A DNA stretch of 64,000 bases. It comes from CAIUGU01 sp040080215 (lineage in GTDB: Bacteria > Pseudomonadota > Gammaproteobacteria > Steroidobacterales > Steroidobacteraceae). The notes beneath the pieces are model-generated. The model had not been told where the DNA came from. It saw only the letters and a list, made by a program, of their open reading frames with translations, and did no database searches. The stretch covers positions 124,001 to 188,000 of the forward strand of contig JBEBIT010000001.1 in NCBI GenBank assembly GCA_040080215.1, read 5' to 3'. Made by a program: the position numbers and the translations under genes. Positions 22,049-30,950 of this stretch are shown one piece after another (the stretch's first letter is position 1; the number at the start of each line of letters is the position of its first letter).

Positions 22049-24547
22049 GTGACACGAAGTTATAAGTTTTCGGTATCGCGGCTGTTGCTCGCTTGCCTGT
22101 TGGTTGGCTTGGGCGCAGGCACCTTGGCGTGCTTCGGGGCCCTGCAATACCTCCGCCCCGACCTGCCTGACGTAGCCACCCTCCGTGACGTCGATCTTCA
22201 GGTTCCGTTGCGGATCTACAGCCGTGATGGACTATTGATTGCCCAATTCGGCGAACAGCGCCGTATTCCATTGAATTTGGAGCAGATTCCAGAGCGCCTG
22301 ATTGCCGCCATCCTGGCTGCCGAGGATGACCGCTTCTTTGAGCACAATGGCGTCGACTATCAGGGGCTGGTTAGGGCCATCGGCCGGAACCTGATGTCGG
22401 GCGACATGGGAGAAGGTGGTAGCACCATCACCATGCAATTGACCCGCGGGATCTTCTTGACCCCCGAGAAAACATACAGGCGGAAACTGGTCGAAATCTT
22501 CCTGACACTGCGAATCGAGCAGCTTTTCAGCAAGCAGGAAATCCTCACCCTGTACCTGAACAGGATTTTTCTGGGGCAACGCGCCTACGGTGTAGGCGCC
22601 GCGGCGGAAGTGTATTTCGGCAAGACGATAGATCAGCTCAGCCTGGCTGAAATGGCATTGATAGCGGGTCTGCCCCAGCGACCCTCCCGCGACAATCCCG
22701 TTGCCAACCCGGAATACGCAAAGCAACGGCGCACCTATGTGCTAAGGCGTTTGCTGGAAAAGGGCACGATTACGCAGGCCGAACACGACGTTGCCGCCTT
22801 GACTCCAGTGCTGTCACAACTGCATGGGCCGAGCATGGGGCTCGATGCGCCATTTGTGGCCGAGATGGTCCGTACCGACCTGCTTGCGCGGATGGGTCCT
22901 TCGATCTATACGGCAGGGTATAAGGTAGTAACGACCGTCGATAGTCGCTTGCAGGGTGCCGCAGTTCGCGCTTTGAGACTGGCTTTGCTGGAATACGACC
23001 TGCGACACGGCTATCGAGGACCCGCCGGACACGTGGAACTGCCAACGGCCGCCTCGGACCCGGAATGGGCGGCCGCCATTTCCGCTTATCCGGATCGCGG
23101 GACGTTGATTCCAGCGGTAGTCACCGGTGTTGAAGCCCGTGCGGCCAGGGTGTTCGCGCGCAAACAAGGAAGCATTTCGATCCCGTGGGGCGGGCTGGAA
23201 TGGGCGAGACCAGCCACCGCTGACGGCGGTCTCGGCAAGGCACCGGAAGATGCCGGCAAGATTCTCGCCATCGGCGATATCGTGTATGTCGCGCAGGAGG
23301 TCGCTGGTCCGTGGCGCCTCATGCAGGTACCGGATGCGGAGGGCGCCTTCGTTGCCATCGATCCGCAAGATGGTGCAGTAACCGCTCTGACAGGTGGCTT
23401 CGACTACTACTCGAGCAACTACAACCGCGCGGTGCAGGCGAAGCGCCAGCCGGGGTCGTCGTTCAAGCCGTTCCTCTATTCATCAGCGCTCGAGAAGGGC
23501 TTCACGGCAGCCACTTTGATCAACGACGCGCCGTTGGTTTTCAACGATGCCTCCCTGGAAGCTACATGGCGACCCCAGAACTCCAGCCGCGAGTTCTATG
23601 GGCCAACCCGTCTGCGCGAGGCTCTGGTTCGCTCGCGCAATCTCGTGTCGATCCGCATCCTCAATGACCTGGGGCCCGCTTACGCCACCGATTACATTCA
23701 GCGCTTCGGATTTGCGAAAGACTCCTTGCCGCAGAACCTGACTCTGGCGTTGGGCACCGCACTCGTGTCTCCGCTTGAAATGGCTTCCGCGTACGCCATC
23801 TTCGCGAATGGCGGCTATCGCGTAGCACCCTACTTCATTGAACGCGTCGAAGACGCGGACGGCAAGGTCGTGTTCGCGGCAGAGCCAAAATACGCCTGTT
23901 CGGATTGCAACGATCCCGCTCCGTCAGGGGTAGTGGATACGGAAACGGCAACGTTGCGAGTGACCGCACCGCCCTCCAGCGACAGCGATCCCGCGCTGCC
24001 TCCACTGGATGCCCGCAGCGCGCAATCCACGCCGCCGCGGGATGACATCGCCCCCCAGGCTATCTCCCCTCAGAATGCATACCTCATGACCGACATGATG
24101 ATGGACGTCATCCGACGCGGTACGGCAACCCGGGCTCGCTCCCTGCAGCGCGACGATATCGCTGGCAAGACGGGTACCACCAACGACAGGCGGGATGCGT
24201 GGTTTCTGGGCTTCAATGCCGACCTGGTTGGCGCCGCGTGGGTCGGCTTTGACCAAGAGCGGTCCCTTGGTCCTCGCGAAGAAGGCGCTCGCACCGCGCT
24301 CCCGATGTGGATCTATTTCATGGGCGAGGCATTGAGGGGCACTCCGCAGCACCGCCAACCTACGCCTGCTGGTCTGGTGACAATGCGCATATCGACAGAA
24401 ACCGGGGGCCCCGCGCGACCGGGTGAGTCAGGAACCATCTTCGAGACGTTCCTTGCTGGCCATACACCCACGAGCGACCCCAATGGCCTGGAGACGGACC
24501 CCGACGAATCCCCGCGCGAAGGCGGTGACGGGAAGCCCCTTTTCTAG
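22049..24547 (+). CDS. mrcA: Penicillin-binding protein 1A (bifunctional peptidoglycan synthase)
   Basis: PBP1A polymerises glycan strands and crosslinks them in the periplasm. The 832-residue product has an N-terminal membrane anchor (about 9-33), a GT51 domain with AAEDDRFFEHNG (catalytic E92), GGSTITMQL and RKLVEIFLTLRIE, an inserted OB-like region (about 320-450), and a transpeptidase domain with S470-x-x-K473 in QPGSSFKPF and KTGT starting at K707. It starts at GTG with a TAGGGG site upstream. The placement divergent from pilM is the classical gammaproteobacterial order. A proline- and serine-rich insert (about 640-680) precedes the KTG region and looks disordered. Confidence 0.96.
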   Translation: MTRSYKFSVSRLLLACLLVGLGAGTLACFGALQYLRPDLPDVATLRDVDLQVPLRIYSRDGLLIAQFGEQRRIPLNLEQIPERLIAAILAAEDDRFFEHNGVDYQGLVRAIGRNLMSGDMGEGGSTITMQLTRGIFLTPEKTYRRKLVEIFLTLRIEQLFSKQEILTLYLNRIFLGQRAYGVGAAAEVYFGKTIDQLSLAEMALIAGLPQRPSRDNPVANPEYAKQRRTYVLRRLLEKGTITQAEHDVAALTPVLSQLHGPSMGLDAPFVAEMVRTDLLARMGPSIYTAGYKVVTTVDSRLQGAAVRALRLALLEYDLRHGYRGPAGHVELPTAASDPEWAAAISAYPDRGTLIPAVVTGVEARAARVFARKQGSISIPWGGLEWARPATADGGLGKAPEDAGKILAIGDIVYVAQEVAGPWRLMQVPDAEGAFVAIDPQDGAVTALTGGFDYYSSNYNRAVQAKRQPGSSFKPFLYSSALEKGFTAATLINDAPLVFNDASLEATWRPQNSSREFYGPTRLREALVRSRNLVSIRILNDLGPAYATDYIQRFGFAKDSLPQNLTLALGTALVSPLEMASAYAIFANGGYRVAPYFIERVEDADGKVVFAAEPKYACSDCNDPAPSGVVDTETATLRVTAPPSSDSDPALPPLDARSAQSTPPRDDIAPQAISPQNAYLMTDMMMDVIRRGTATRARSLQRDDIAGKTGTTNDRRDAWFLGFNADLVGAAWVGFDQERSLGPREEGARTALPMWIYFMGEALRGTPQHRQPTPAGLVTMRISTETGGPARPGESGTIFETFLAGHTPTSDPNGLETDPDESPREGGDGKPLF

Positions 24548-24583
24548 GTGGGGATCCCGCCACTCGGGTTGCAGGCATAGCCG

Positions 24584-25231
24584 ATGAGCAAGAGAAGCAA
24601 CCCCCGCGCTGATCATCTGCGACTAGCCCTGGCGCAGGAGGCGGCCCGCGTCATGGCAGAGCAAGGCATAGACGATTTCCTGGTGGCGAAGCGCAAAGCA
24701 GCTGAGCGTTTGGGTGCAACAGACATTTCCGTGCTACCCCGGAACACGGAGATCGAATCAGCACTTGCGGAGTACTACCGCCTATTCAGAAGCCAAACAC
24801 ACGGCTCGACGATAAGGGAACTGCGGCAAACGGCGCTCAATACCATGGAAATGTTCGAGCGCTTTCAACCCAGGCTCGTTGGGACGGTTCTGAGCGGGAC
24901 CGCCTCGGAACATTCGGAAATCAGCTTGCACTTGTTTGCCGACAGGGCGGAGAGCGTCGCGCTTCTGCTGCTGGAGCGAGATATTCCCCATCAATCGGCG
25001 GAACGGCGGCTGCGGTACGAGGCCGACCGGATCGTCGGATACCCAGCTTTCAGGTTCGTCGCAGGTGATCAACCCATAGACGTAGTGGTATTCCCGGTAG
25101 ACGGCATTCGCCAGGCACCGAGCAGCCCCGTAGATGGCAAGCCCATGCGAAGAGGTGACGCGGCGGACGTACGGAACCTGCTCTTGGCCGCTGCAGATGC
25201 AGATATGCCCCGCATGCCCTGGAGAACATAA
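24584..25231 (+). CDS. Conserved protein with a degenerate nucleotidyltransferase-like motif
   Basis: The 215-residue cytoplasmic protein has an N-terminal helical part, ARVMAEQGIDDFLVAKRKAAERLGATD, then LPRNTEIESALAEYYRLF, a pattern seen in a conserved family of hypothetical proteins of beta- and gammaproteobacteria. The middle GTVLSGTASEHSEISLHLFAD resembles the GS-x-D-x-D core of minimal nucleotidyltransferases, but the expected acidic residues are replaced or shifted, so activity is doubtful. It follows mrcA by 36 bp on the same strand and probably shares its transcript. The function is unknown; the nucleotidyltransferase comparison is inference. Confidence 0.8.
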   Translation: MSKRSNPRADHLRLALAQEAARVMAEQGIDDFLVAKRKAAERLGATDISVLPRNTEIESALAEYYRLFRSQTHGSTIRELRQTALNTMEMFERFQPRLVGTVLSGTASEHSEISLHLFADRAESVALLLLERDIPHQSAERRLRYEADRIVGYPAFRFVAGDQPIDVVVFPVDGIRQAPSSPVDGKPMRRGDAADVRNLLLAAADADMPRMPWRT

Positions 25232-25291
25232 TCCCGCCGTCAGCGAGGCCGAGCGTGCCGTCGAGACGGCGGCCGGGATGCGCGAAACCAA

Positions 25292-26590
25292 TCAGCCGCG
25301 CTTGGACATCTCCGTATAATCCCTGCGCGCAGGCCCCGCGTACAACTGGCGCGGCCTTCCGATCTTCATCCCAGGATCGGAAATCATCTCCTGCCAATGC
25401 GCAACCCAGCCCACGGTGCGGGCAATCGCGAACATTACGGTGAACATCGACTGCGGAATCTTGATGGCGCTGTAGATGATGCCCGAATAGAAATCGACAT
25501 TCGGGTAAAGCTTCCGCTCGACGAAATACTCGTCCTTGAGCGCGACTTCCTCGAGGCGCAGGGCCAGTTCGAAGAGGGGATTGTCAGACTTCCCGAGCTT
25601 GGCAAGCACCTTGTGGCACATCGCACGAATGATGGTGGCCCGTGGATCGCGGTTCTTGTACACACGATGACCGAAGCCCATCAACTTGAAGTTGTCGTTC
25701 TTGTCCTTGGCCTTGGCAACATACTTCGGAATGTTCTCCGCAGTGCCGATCTGCTCGAGCATGGCCAGAACTGCCTCGTTGGCGCCGCCATGAGCGGGCC
25801 CCCAGAGCGCGGAAATGCCGGCTGAAACTGCGGCATAGGGATTGGTGCCCGTGCTGCCAGCCAGGCGGACCGTAGAGGTACTCGCATTCTGCTCGTGATC
25901 GGCGTGGAGGATGAACAGCAGGTCGAGTGCCTGCGCGGCCACCGGGTCAACCTGATAGTTCTCGCAAGGCACCGAGAAGAACATGTTCAGGAGGTTCGCG
26001 CAGTAGTCGTGATCATTGCGCGGGTACATGAACGGCTGACCTGTCGAGTGCTTGTACGCTGCAGCGGCGATCGTCGGGATCTTCGCGATGATCCGGTGCG
26101 CAAAGATTTCGCGGTGGCGCGGATTATTGATGTCCATGGAGTCGTGATAGAAGGCCGCCATGGACGCGACGACACCGGACAACATCGCCATCGGGTGCGC
26201 GTTGTACTGGAATCCGTTGAAGAAACGCAACAGCGATTCGTTGATCATCGTGTGGTACTGGATCGCGTGCACGAACTCGGCGAGCTGCGTAGCGGATGGC
26301 AGCTGCCCGTTGATCAACAGGTAGGCCACTTCCAGGAAGTTGCTCTTTTCCGCAAGCTGCTCCACCGGATAGCCGCGGTAGAGGAGTACGCCTTCGTCGC
26401 CATCGATGTAGGTGATCTTGCTCTCGCAGGCGGCTGTTGCCATGAACCCGGGATCGAAAGTGAACACCCCGTGGTCCCGAGTGACGTTCGCGATGTTGAT
26501 GACATCGGGTCCGAGCGTTCCGCTCCGGGCCTCGAGAATGGACTTCTTGCCACTGGAGAGGTTGGTCAGCTCGTACTGCTTGTCGGTCAT
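25292..26590 (-). CDS. gltA: Citrate synthase (type II, hexameric)
   Basis: GltA condenses oxaloacetate and acetyl-CoA into citrate. The 432-residue length and N-terminal beta domain (TFDPGFMATAACESKITYIDGDEG) match the large NADH-sensitive Gram-negative type. Catalytic segments include HADHEQNAST, GPAHGGANE and MGFGHRVYKNRDPRA, holding the two histidines and nearby arginines, and the aspartate region near NVDFYSGI. It is convergent with the preceding conserved gene. Its leader carries a small GC hairpin (26611-26626) about 20 bases before the start. Confidence 0.97.
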   Translation of the reverse strand: MTDKQYELTNLSSGKKSILEARSGTLGPDVINIANVTRDHGVFTFDPGFMATAACESKITYIDGDEGVLLYRGYPVEQLAEKSNFLEVAYLLINGQLPSATQLAEFVHAIQYHTMINESLLRFFNGFQYNAHPMAMLSGVVASMAAFYHDSMDINNPRHREIFAHRIIAKIPTIAAAAYKHSTGQPFMYPRNDHDYCANLLNMFFSVPCENYQVDPVAAQALDLLFILHADHEQNASTSTVRLAGSTGTNPYAAVSAGISALWGPAHGGANEAVLAMLEQIGTAENIPKYVAKAKDKNDNFKLMGFGHRVYKNRDPRATIIRAMCHKVLAKLGKSDNPLFELALRLEEVALKDEYFVERKLYPNVDFYSGIIYSAIKIPQSMFTVMFAIARTVGWVAHWQEMISDPGMKIGRPRQLYAGPARRDYTEMSKRG

Positions 26591-26737
26591 GACATCTTCC
26601 TGAGGATCGACTCCCGGTGCCGGGAGAGACGAAAAAATGTGGCGCGCAGCCTTACATGGGGCCGCAGCTAAATCAAGCGTTCGCGGCGACTCAAGGCTGC
26701 CACTGAGAACCGGGACGACGTTGGCGATTCGGCCGCC

Positions 26738-28207
26738 CTACTGTACTACCTTGACCAACTGGCCGGGACGCGGCTCTTTGTTCGGATAGAGGTCGTTATA
26801 GAGCCTCAAGGACTCCACGGGGTACTTCTCGATGGGCGAACCCTTGGCCAGGTCCGTAACGCGGGTCGCTTCCGTCGCCTTGACGAGCTTGATTCTGTAC
26901 GGCTCCGCGAGGGCGAACTCGTTTTCCTTGAGGCGGCGGAAGGTCTTGATGCTGGAGACGATCACGGGGTCTGCCGTAGGCACGGACGTACTGGCCTTGC
27001 TGGCGCCGGCAAAGACATAAGCGAGGTTGTTGTAGTAGAGGACAACATAGCGCACGGGGCCCTGCCCGAAGGGAGTCTTTGCGGACCGGACCACCGCCGA
27101 GTACGCGCGCAATCCATTGATCTCGAGCTCCTCGCCCTGACCAGACCCCGCGTTGGCCAGCAGGCGCGACAGGAATTCGCGTGGCCCGGTATTTGGGGGC
27201 GGTGCCTCGGTTGTCATCTGGATCATGCTGTCCCGCTGGGGAGACAGCGCAGTCAGTTTTTCCGCCTGATTCTGGACAGTCCATCCGGAGGGAAACGCCA
27301 GGGTGAACCCGAGGTTGGCGTGATAGAAGCGGGTACCTCGCACCACGCCCTGCGCGCGACTTGAGCCCACGGCGAGACCCTCGACGTTCTTGAGGTAGGG
27401 CTGCGCCAAGTCATCGCTCTCCTCGCTGGATGCGTACTTCTGCGCGGATTGCACGACTTCACGGAGCCGGGTGTCGTTGTCCGGATGTGTTGCGAACACG
27501 CCGTGGTAGATCTTGGGCTGCCGGCCTTCGCGCCGGGCCCTGTCCACTTCGAACATTTCCTGATTCTTGAGCAGCCGCACTACGTCGACCATGTTTTCCG
27601 AACTGAAGCCGATCGCGGTGATGTTCTCGGCCCCGAGGCGGTCGGCTTCGAGCTCCATGTCCCGGCCATAGCCGCGCACCAGAGCCGTAGCTGCTTCGCC
27701 CGTGAGATTGGCTAGGTCGCCACTGCCCGTGAGAATGCCAACGGCAATGGCGCCGACACCTGCAATTGACGATTGGCTTTGCTGCCGCACCGCGTGACGT
27801 GCCGCCACGTGGCCAATCTCGTGCCCGACAACGGCCGCGAGCTCCGCCTCGGAATTGAGATAGGCCATGATGCCGCGCGTGATGTAGATGTAGCCACCGG
27901 GGGTGGCGAACGCATTCACCTCGTCGCTGTCGAGAACAGTGAAGGTGTATTTCAGGTTGCTGCGGTGACTCTTCGCGACAAGTCGCTGGCCGACCTCGTT
28001 GACGTAGGCCTGGACCTTCGGATCATCATAGGCGCCGTATTGTTGCAGGATCTGCGGATGCATCTGCTGGCCGATGCGGATCTCATCGGCTTCGGACATG
28101 AAGGCAAGGTTGGGGCGGCCCGTCACGGGGTTGGTGGCGCAACCTGCAAGTGACAGCAGTACGAGCGCGAGGAGGGGCGCGGCGGCGAAAGCACGCTGGA
28201 AGGGCAT
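26738..28207 (-). CDS. Periplasmic M48 metalloprotease lipoprotein (BepA/LoiP-like)
   Basis: The 489-residue protein is a zinc protease with a lipoprotein signal (LSLAGC, anchor C23). The M48 motif VVGHEIGHVAARH gives H129, E130 and H133, and ELEADRLGAE at about 185-194 supplies the third ligand. A long C-terminal region ends in PGQLVKVV. Relatives such as BepA and LoiP act in envelope protein quality control. I start at the ATG at 28207 with a GGAGCG site, since longer readings cross the rpmE terminator. It lies downstream of rpmE but is separated from it by that terminator, so it is probably transcribed alone. Confidence 0.92.
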   Translation of the reverse strand: MPFQRAFAAAPLLALVLLSLAGCATNPVTGRPNLAFMSEADEIRIGQQMHPQILQQYGAYDDPKVQAYVNEVGQRLVAKSHRSNLKYTFTVLDSDEVNAFATPGGYIYITRGIMAYLNSEAELAAVVGHEIGHVAARHAVRQQSQSSIAGVGAIAVGILTGSGDLANLTGEAATALVRGYGRDMELEADRLGAENITAIGFSSENMVDVVRLLKNQEMFEVDRARREGRQPKIYHGVFATHPDNDTRLREVVQSAQKYASSEESDDLAQPYLKNVEGLAVGSSRAQGVVRGTRFYHANLGFTLAFPSGWTVQNQAEKLTALSPQRDSMIQMTTEAPPPNTGPREFLSRLLANAGSGQGEELEINGLRAYSAVVRSAKTPFGQGPVRYVVLYYNNLAYVFAGASKASTSVPTADPVIVSSIKTFRRLKENEFALAEPYRIKLVKATEATRVTDLAKGSPIEKYPVESLRLYNDLYPNKEPRPGQLVKVVQ

Positions 28208-28328
28208 CGATCGCTCCGTGTGAATGAGCCAGTGGCCTGCTTTGAGGGTACCGGGGAATGAATTAGTTCCGTTATAACCCTGTGCCCGACAGTGCGACAA
28301 GGTACGGCGACCTGATCCCGCAGCGGGC

Positions 28329-28364
28329 CCAAAAGCAGAAGGGGTGCACTTTGGCACCCCTTCT
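28329..28364 (-). terminator. Intrinsic terminator after rpmE
   Basis: A perfect 11-bp stem (AGAAGGGGTGC at 28337-28347 with its complement at 28354-28364) and a 6-base loop are followed on the minus strand by GCTTTTGG. It lies 46 bp beyond the rpmE stop. Confidence 0.8.
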
Positions 28365-28409
28365 TCAAACATTCGCCGGGTCTCCCGCGCCGGAGCCCTG
28401 AACGCGACC

Positions 28410-28613
28410 TCAGCCGCGCGCGTACTTCTTGCGGAACTTGTCGACGCGACCGCCCGTGTCTACGATCTTCTGCTTGCCCGTGTAGAACGGGTGGCAGTTC
28501 GAGCAGACTTCGATCTGCAGGTCCTCAGTGAGGGTAGACCTCGTCTGGAACGTGTTCCCGCAGCTGCACTGCACGGTGATCTCTTTGTACTCGGGATGTA
28601 TGCCGGCCTTCAT
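28410..28613 (-). CDS. rpmE: Ribosomal protein L31 (zinc form)
   Basis: The 67-residue 50S subunit protein begins MKAGIHPEYKEITVQCSCG. It keeps the four zinc ligands C16, C18, C37 and C40 (QCSCG and VCSNCHPF), so it is the C+ form rather than the zinc-independent paralogue RpmE2. The ATG at 28613 is chosen because the longer frame runs through the promoter. A good promoter, a leader hairpin and a terminator flank the gene, indicating a monocistronic unit. Confidence 0.97.
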   Translation of the reverse strand: MKAGIHPEYKEITVQCSCGNTFQTRSTLTEDLQIEVCSNCHPFYTGKQKIVDTGGRVDKFRKKYARG

Positions 28614-28664
28614 GGCTTTTACTGGGCGCCGCTCATGGGCGCCCCCTTGGGAAATGGGGCGCGC

Positions 28665-28693
28665 AGTGTAGCCACGAAGGCGGGTCATGACAA
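28665..28693 (-). promoter_or_regulatory. Sigma-70 promoter of rpmE
   Basis: On the minus strand TTGTCA (28693-28688) and TACACT (28670-28665) are separated by exactly 17 bases, giving a strong predicted promoter about 50 bases before the rpmE start. Confidence 0.7.
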
Positions 28694-28772
28694 GCTGATA
28701 ATTACCCGCCGCAGTCCGCGTTGGCCGACCGCTCATCCAGAAACGGTAGCGCCAATCCGGTGCAAATGGCGG

Positions 28773-28795
28773 TTATCCACAAAACCTGTGGATAA
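28773..28795. promoter_or_regulatory. Inverted pair of consensus DnaA boxes
   Basis: TTATCCACA at 28773-28781 and its complement TGTGGATAA at 28787-28795 are both perfect matches to the high-affinity DnaA box and are spaced by five bases. They lie about 80 bp upstream of the rpmE promoter. They may form a DnaA-ATP regulatory or titration site; function is inferred. Confidence 0.7.
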
Positions 28796-28975
28796 GTCTG
28801 TGGAAGAAAGTCCTCAACAGGGGCGGCAATGCCGCTGCGGATGCGACAATGTCATGTTGCTCAAATTTTAGCCATGCATTTTCTTATTGCTAAATCAATA
28901 ACCTACTGGAACTACATGACAATCCCGATGTAATGTCGTCATCAAGGCCGGGTTTTTTGAAAGGGTGCCAGTTGA

Positions 28976-28984
28976 TGTGCATAA
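28976..28984 (-). promoter_or_regulatory. Third DnaA-box match
   Basis: On the minus strand TTATGCACA fits the TTWTNCACA consensus. It lies beyond the AT-rich stretch, 181 bases from the paired boxes. Confidence 0.5.
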
Positions 28985-29072
28985 CCTTCGCCTCAACCCG
29001 GCCGAACAGGGGCCAAGCAAGGCAATTTTGCAAACCGTTTCACAAGCTTGCACGCGCCTTGAGAAGAGGAGA

Positions 29073-30239
29073 TCAGGGTGAGGCCTCAAGGAACAGCGCC
29101 TGCAAATCGTTCAGGAATCGCCAACCAAGATCGCTGGGACGCCAGCGCCCCGATGGATTCGCCTCGATCAGCCCCTGCGCCTTGGCCCGGTCAAGCGGAC
29201 GCTCGATGACCTTTCCTGGAAGGCCCGTCGTCGCTTCAAAATCCGTTACGTCGAACCCTTCGCGCAACCGCAAGGCGTTCAACATGAATTCGAAGGGTAG
29301 GTCGGCATCATGCACCTGTCGGCTCTCCAGAAGCCTGCCAGCGGCTGTATCGGCCTCAAGGTAGGTCCGTGGCTGCTTGTGCCGCGTCGTTCGCAATACG
29401 CGGCCACCCGCAACGTCAGTCAACTTCCCATGTGCTCCGGCTCCGATGCCGATGTAGTCGCCGAATTGCCAGTAGTTGAGATTGTGGCGACAACGGTGTT
29501 CATGGCTCGCGTAGGCCGATACTTCGTACTGCGTGAACCCGTTCTCTGCGATCAGGCCCTGGCAAGCCTGTTGCATCTCCCACGCGGCATCGGGATCTGG
29601 CAACCCCCCAGGAGGCCTGTGGTGGAACACGGTGCCCGGCTCCAGTGTCAGCTGGTAGTGCGAAAGGTGACTGGGCTGCAGATCGATCGCCGTCACCACA
29701 TCGAGCTCGGCCTGCGCAAGCGTCTGTTCCGGCAGGGCGTACATCAGGTCAAGATTGAAGTTGTGGAGTCCTGCCTGCTTGAGCTCACCCACTGCCCGGA
29801 AGACATCGCCAGGCGAATGAATCCGACCGAGTCGCTTGAGGTGCCCGGCGTCGAAACTCTGCACACCGAGCGAAACGCGCGTGATGCCGGCATCCCGATA
29901 GCCCGCGAAACGGCCGTGCTCGATCGTTCCGGGATTCGCCTCCAGCGTTACCTCCATGTCATGCGCACAAGGCAGGCGCGCTGCGATCGCTTTCAGCAAC
30001 CGGGTGAAGATCGCCGGAGAGAACAGGCTGGGAGTGCCTCCTCCAATAAAGATGGATTGGAGTTCCCGCTCGCCAACGAATTCAAGATCGTGCTCAAGGT
30101 CACCAAGCAGCGCAGCCACGTAGCGGTCTTCAGGAATATCGCCCACGGGGGCCTGGTGCGAATTGAAATCGCAGTAAGGACACTTGCGAACGCACCAGGG
30201 CACGTGCACATACAGCGAGAGGGGCGGCGCAGATTTCAT
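29073..30239 (-). CDS. hemW: Radical SAM haem chaperone HemW
   Basis: HemW is a radical SAM protein that binds haem and delivers it to haem proteins; it was formerly called an oxygen-independent coproporphyrinogen oxidase-like protein. The 388-residue product starts MKSAPPLSLYVHVPWC. The [4Fe-4S] cysteines C16, C20 and C23 lie in CVRKCPYCDF, followed by FIGGGTPS and SLGVQSFD. It lacks the extra N-terminal segment of true HemN. It is last in the PP2C-rph-rdgB-hemW group, 10 bases after rdgB. Confidence 0.93.
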   Translation of the reverse strand: MKSAPPLSLYVHVPWCVRKCPYCDFNSHQAPVGDIPEDRYVAALLGDLEHDLEFVGERELQSIFIGGGTPSLFSPAIFTRLLKAIAARLPCAHDMEVTLEANPGTIEHGRFAGYRDAGITRVSLGVQSFDAGHLKRLGRIHSPGDVFRAVGELKQAGLHNFNLDLMYALPEQTLAQAELDVVTAIDLQPSHLSHYQLTLEPGTVFHHRPPGGLPDPDAAWEMQQACQGLIAENGFTQYEVSAYASHEHRCRHNLNYWQFGDYIGIGAGAHGKLTDVAGGRVLRTTRHKQPRTYLEADTAAGRLLESRQVHDADLPFEFMLNALRLREGFDVTDFEATTGLPGKVIERPLDRAKAQGLIEANPSGRWRPSDLGWRFLNDLQALFLEASP

Positions 30240-30249
30240 CACGGGAACA

Positions 30250-30867
30250 TCAGGCCCGCCTCGGCAGGACCCCAGTGGCTTCAAGCTCGGCAACGAGAAA
30301 GCGCAGCGCCTTGCCGCGGTGGCTCAGTTGATTCTTGGCTTCTGCAGACAGCTCCGCAGCCGTAACGCCGAGGCCGGCCACCTGGAAAATCGGGTCGTAG
30401 CCGAATCCACCGTCGCCCCGAGATTCGACCATGATCGTCCCTTCCCAACTTGCCTGGCAGATGATCGGCGCCGGATCCAGCTCGTAACGCATGTAGACCA
30501 GCGCGCACCGGTAGCGGGCTGTTCGCTTTTCCAGCGGCACGCCGGCCAGCTCGACAAGCAGTCGCTGCAGGTTGTCGGTGTCGCTGGCCCCTTGTCCGGC
30601 GTAACGCGCCGAATAGATGCCCGGGCGCCCCCGTAGCGCGTCCACTTCGATACCGGAATCATCGGCGACGGCGGGGAGCCCGGATTTCTCCGCAGCGTAA
30701 CGAGCCTTGAGGATGGCGTTCTCGACGAATGTCAGCCCTGTCTCGGCGACGCTGTCACGGGTGAACCGCGACTGGGCCAGCACCTCGACTTGCCAGGGTG
30801 CCAGCAGGTCTTCGAGTTCCCGCAGCTTTGCCGGGTTCGTGGTAGCGAGGACAATGCGCGGTTTCAT
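30250..30867 (-). CDS. rdgB: XTP/dITP pyrophosphatase (non-canonical purine NTP hydrolase)
   Basis: RdgB cleans the nucleotide pool by hydrolysing dITP, ITP and XTP to monophosphates. The 205-residue product begins MKPRIVLATTNPAKLRE with the substrate-binding TTNPAK loop, has the metal-binding ADDSGIEVDAL, and ends with the GFGYDPIF and SHRGKALR motifs. It lies between rph and hemW on the same strand, a common gammaproteobacterial order. Confidence 0.95.
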   Translation of the reverse strand: MKPRIVLATTNPAKLRELEDLLAPWQVEVLAQSRFTRDSVAETGLTFVENAILKARYAAEKSGLPAVADDSGIEVDALRGRPGIYSARYAGQGASDTDNLQRLLVELAGVPLEKRTARYRCALVYMRYELDPAPIICQASWEGTIMVESRGDGGFGYDPIFQVAGLGVTAAELSAEAKNQLSHRGKALRFLVAELEATGVLPRRA

Positions 30868-30922
30868 TGGAAGATTCGGCGTCTAGATACCCATGATGGC
30901 CACCGCGACGCGACGGCAACCC

Positions 30923-30950
30923 GACTCACCAAGGCGTGAAACGGTGAGTC
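30923..30950 (-). other. Stem-loop at the rph stop codon
   Basis: GACTCACC (30923-30930) and GGTGAGTC (30943-30950) form an 8-bp stem with a 12-base loop that overlaps the rph stop codon. No T-run follows, so it is more likely an mRNA stability or processing element than a terminator. Confidence 0.4.

Larger units (their letters stand above)
28614..29072. other. 459-bp gene-free region with rpmE promoter and DnaA-box cluster
   Basis: No gene is supportable here. The rpmE-proximal part has a leader hairpin (28624-28644) and a promoter (28665-28693). Further on are two consensus DnaA boxes in inverted order (28773-28795), an AT-rich stretch (about 28851-28925) and a third DnaA-box match (28976-28984). 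The last 90 bases, downstream of hemW, show no clear terminator. Confidence 0.65.

Noticed and set aside
28741..29072. Chromosomal replication origin
   Set aside because: Only three DnaA-box matches are seen, and typical origin neighbours such as dnaA, dnaN, mnmG and rpmH are missing; a regulatory or titration site is more likely.
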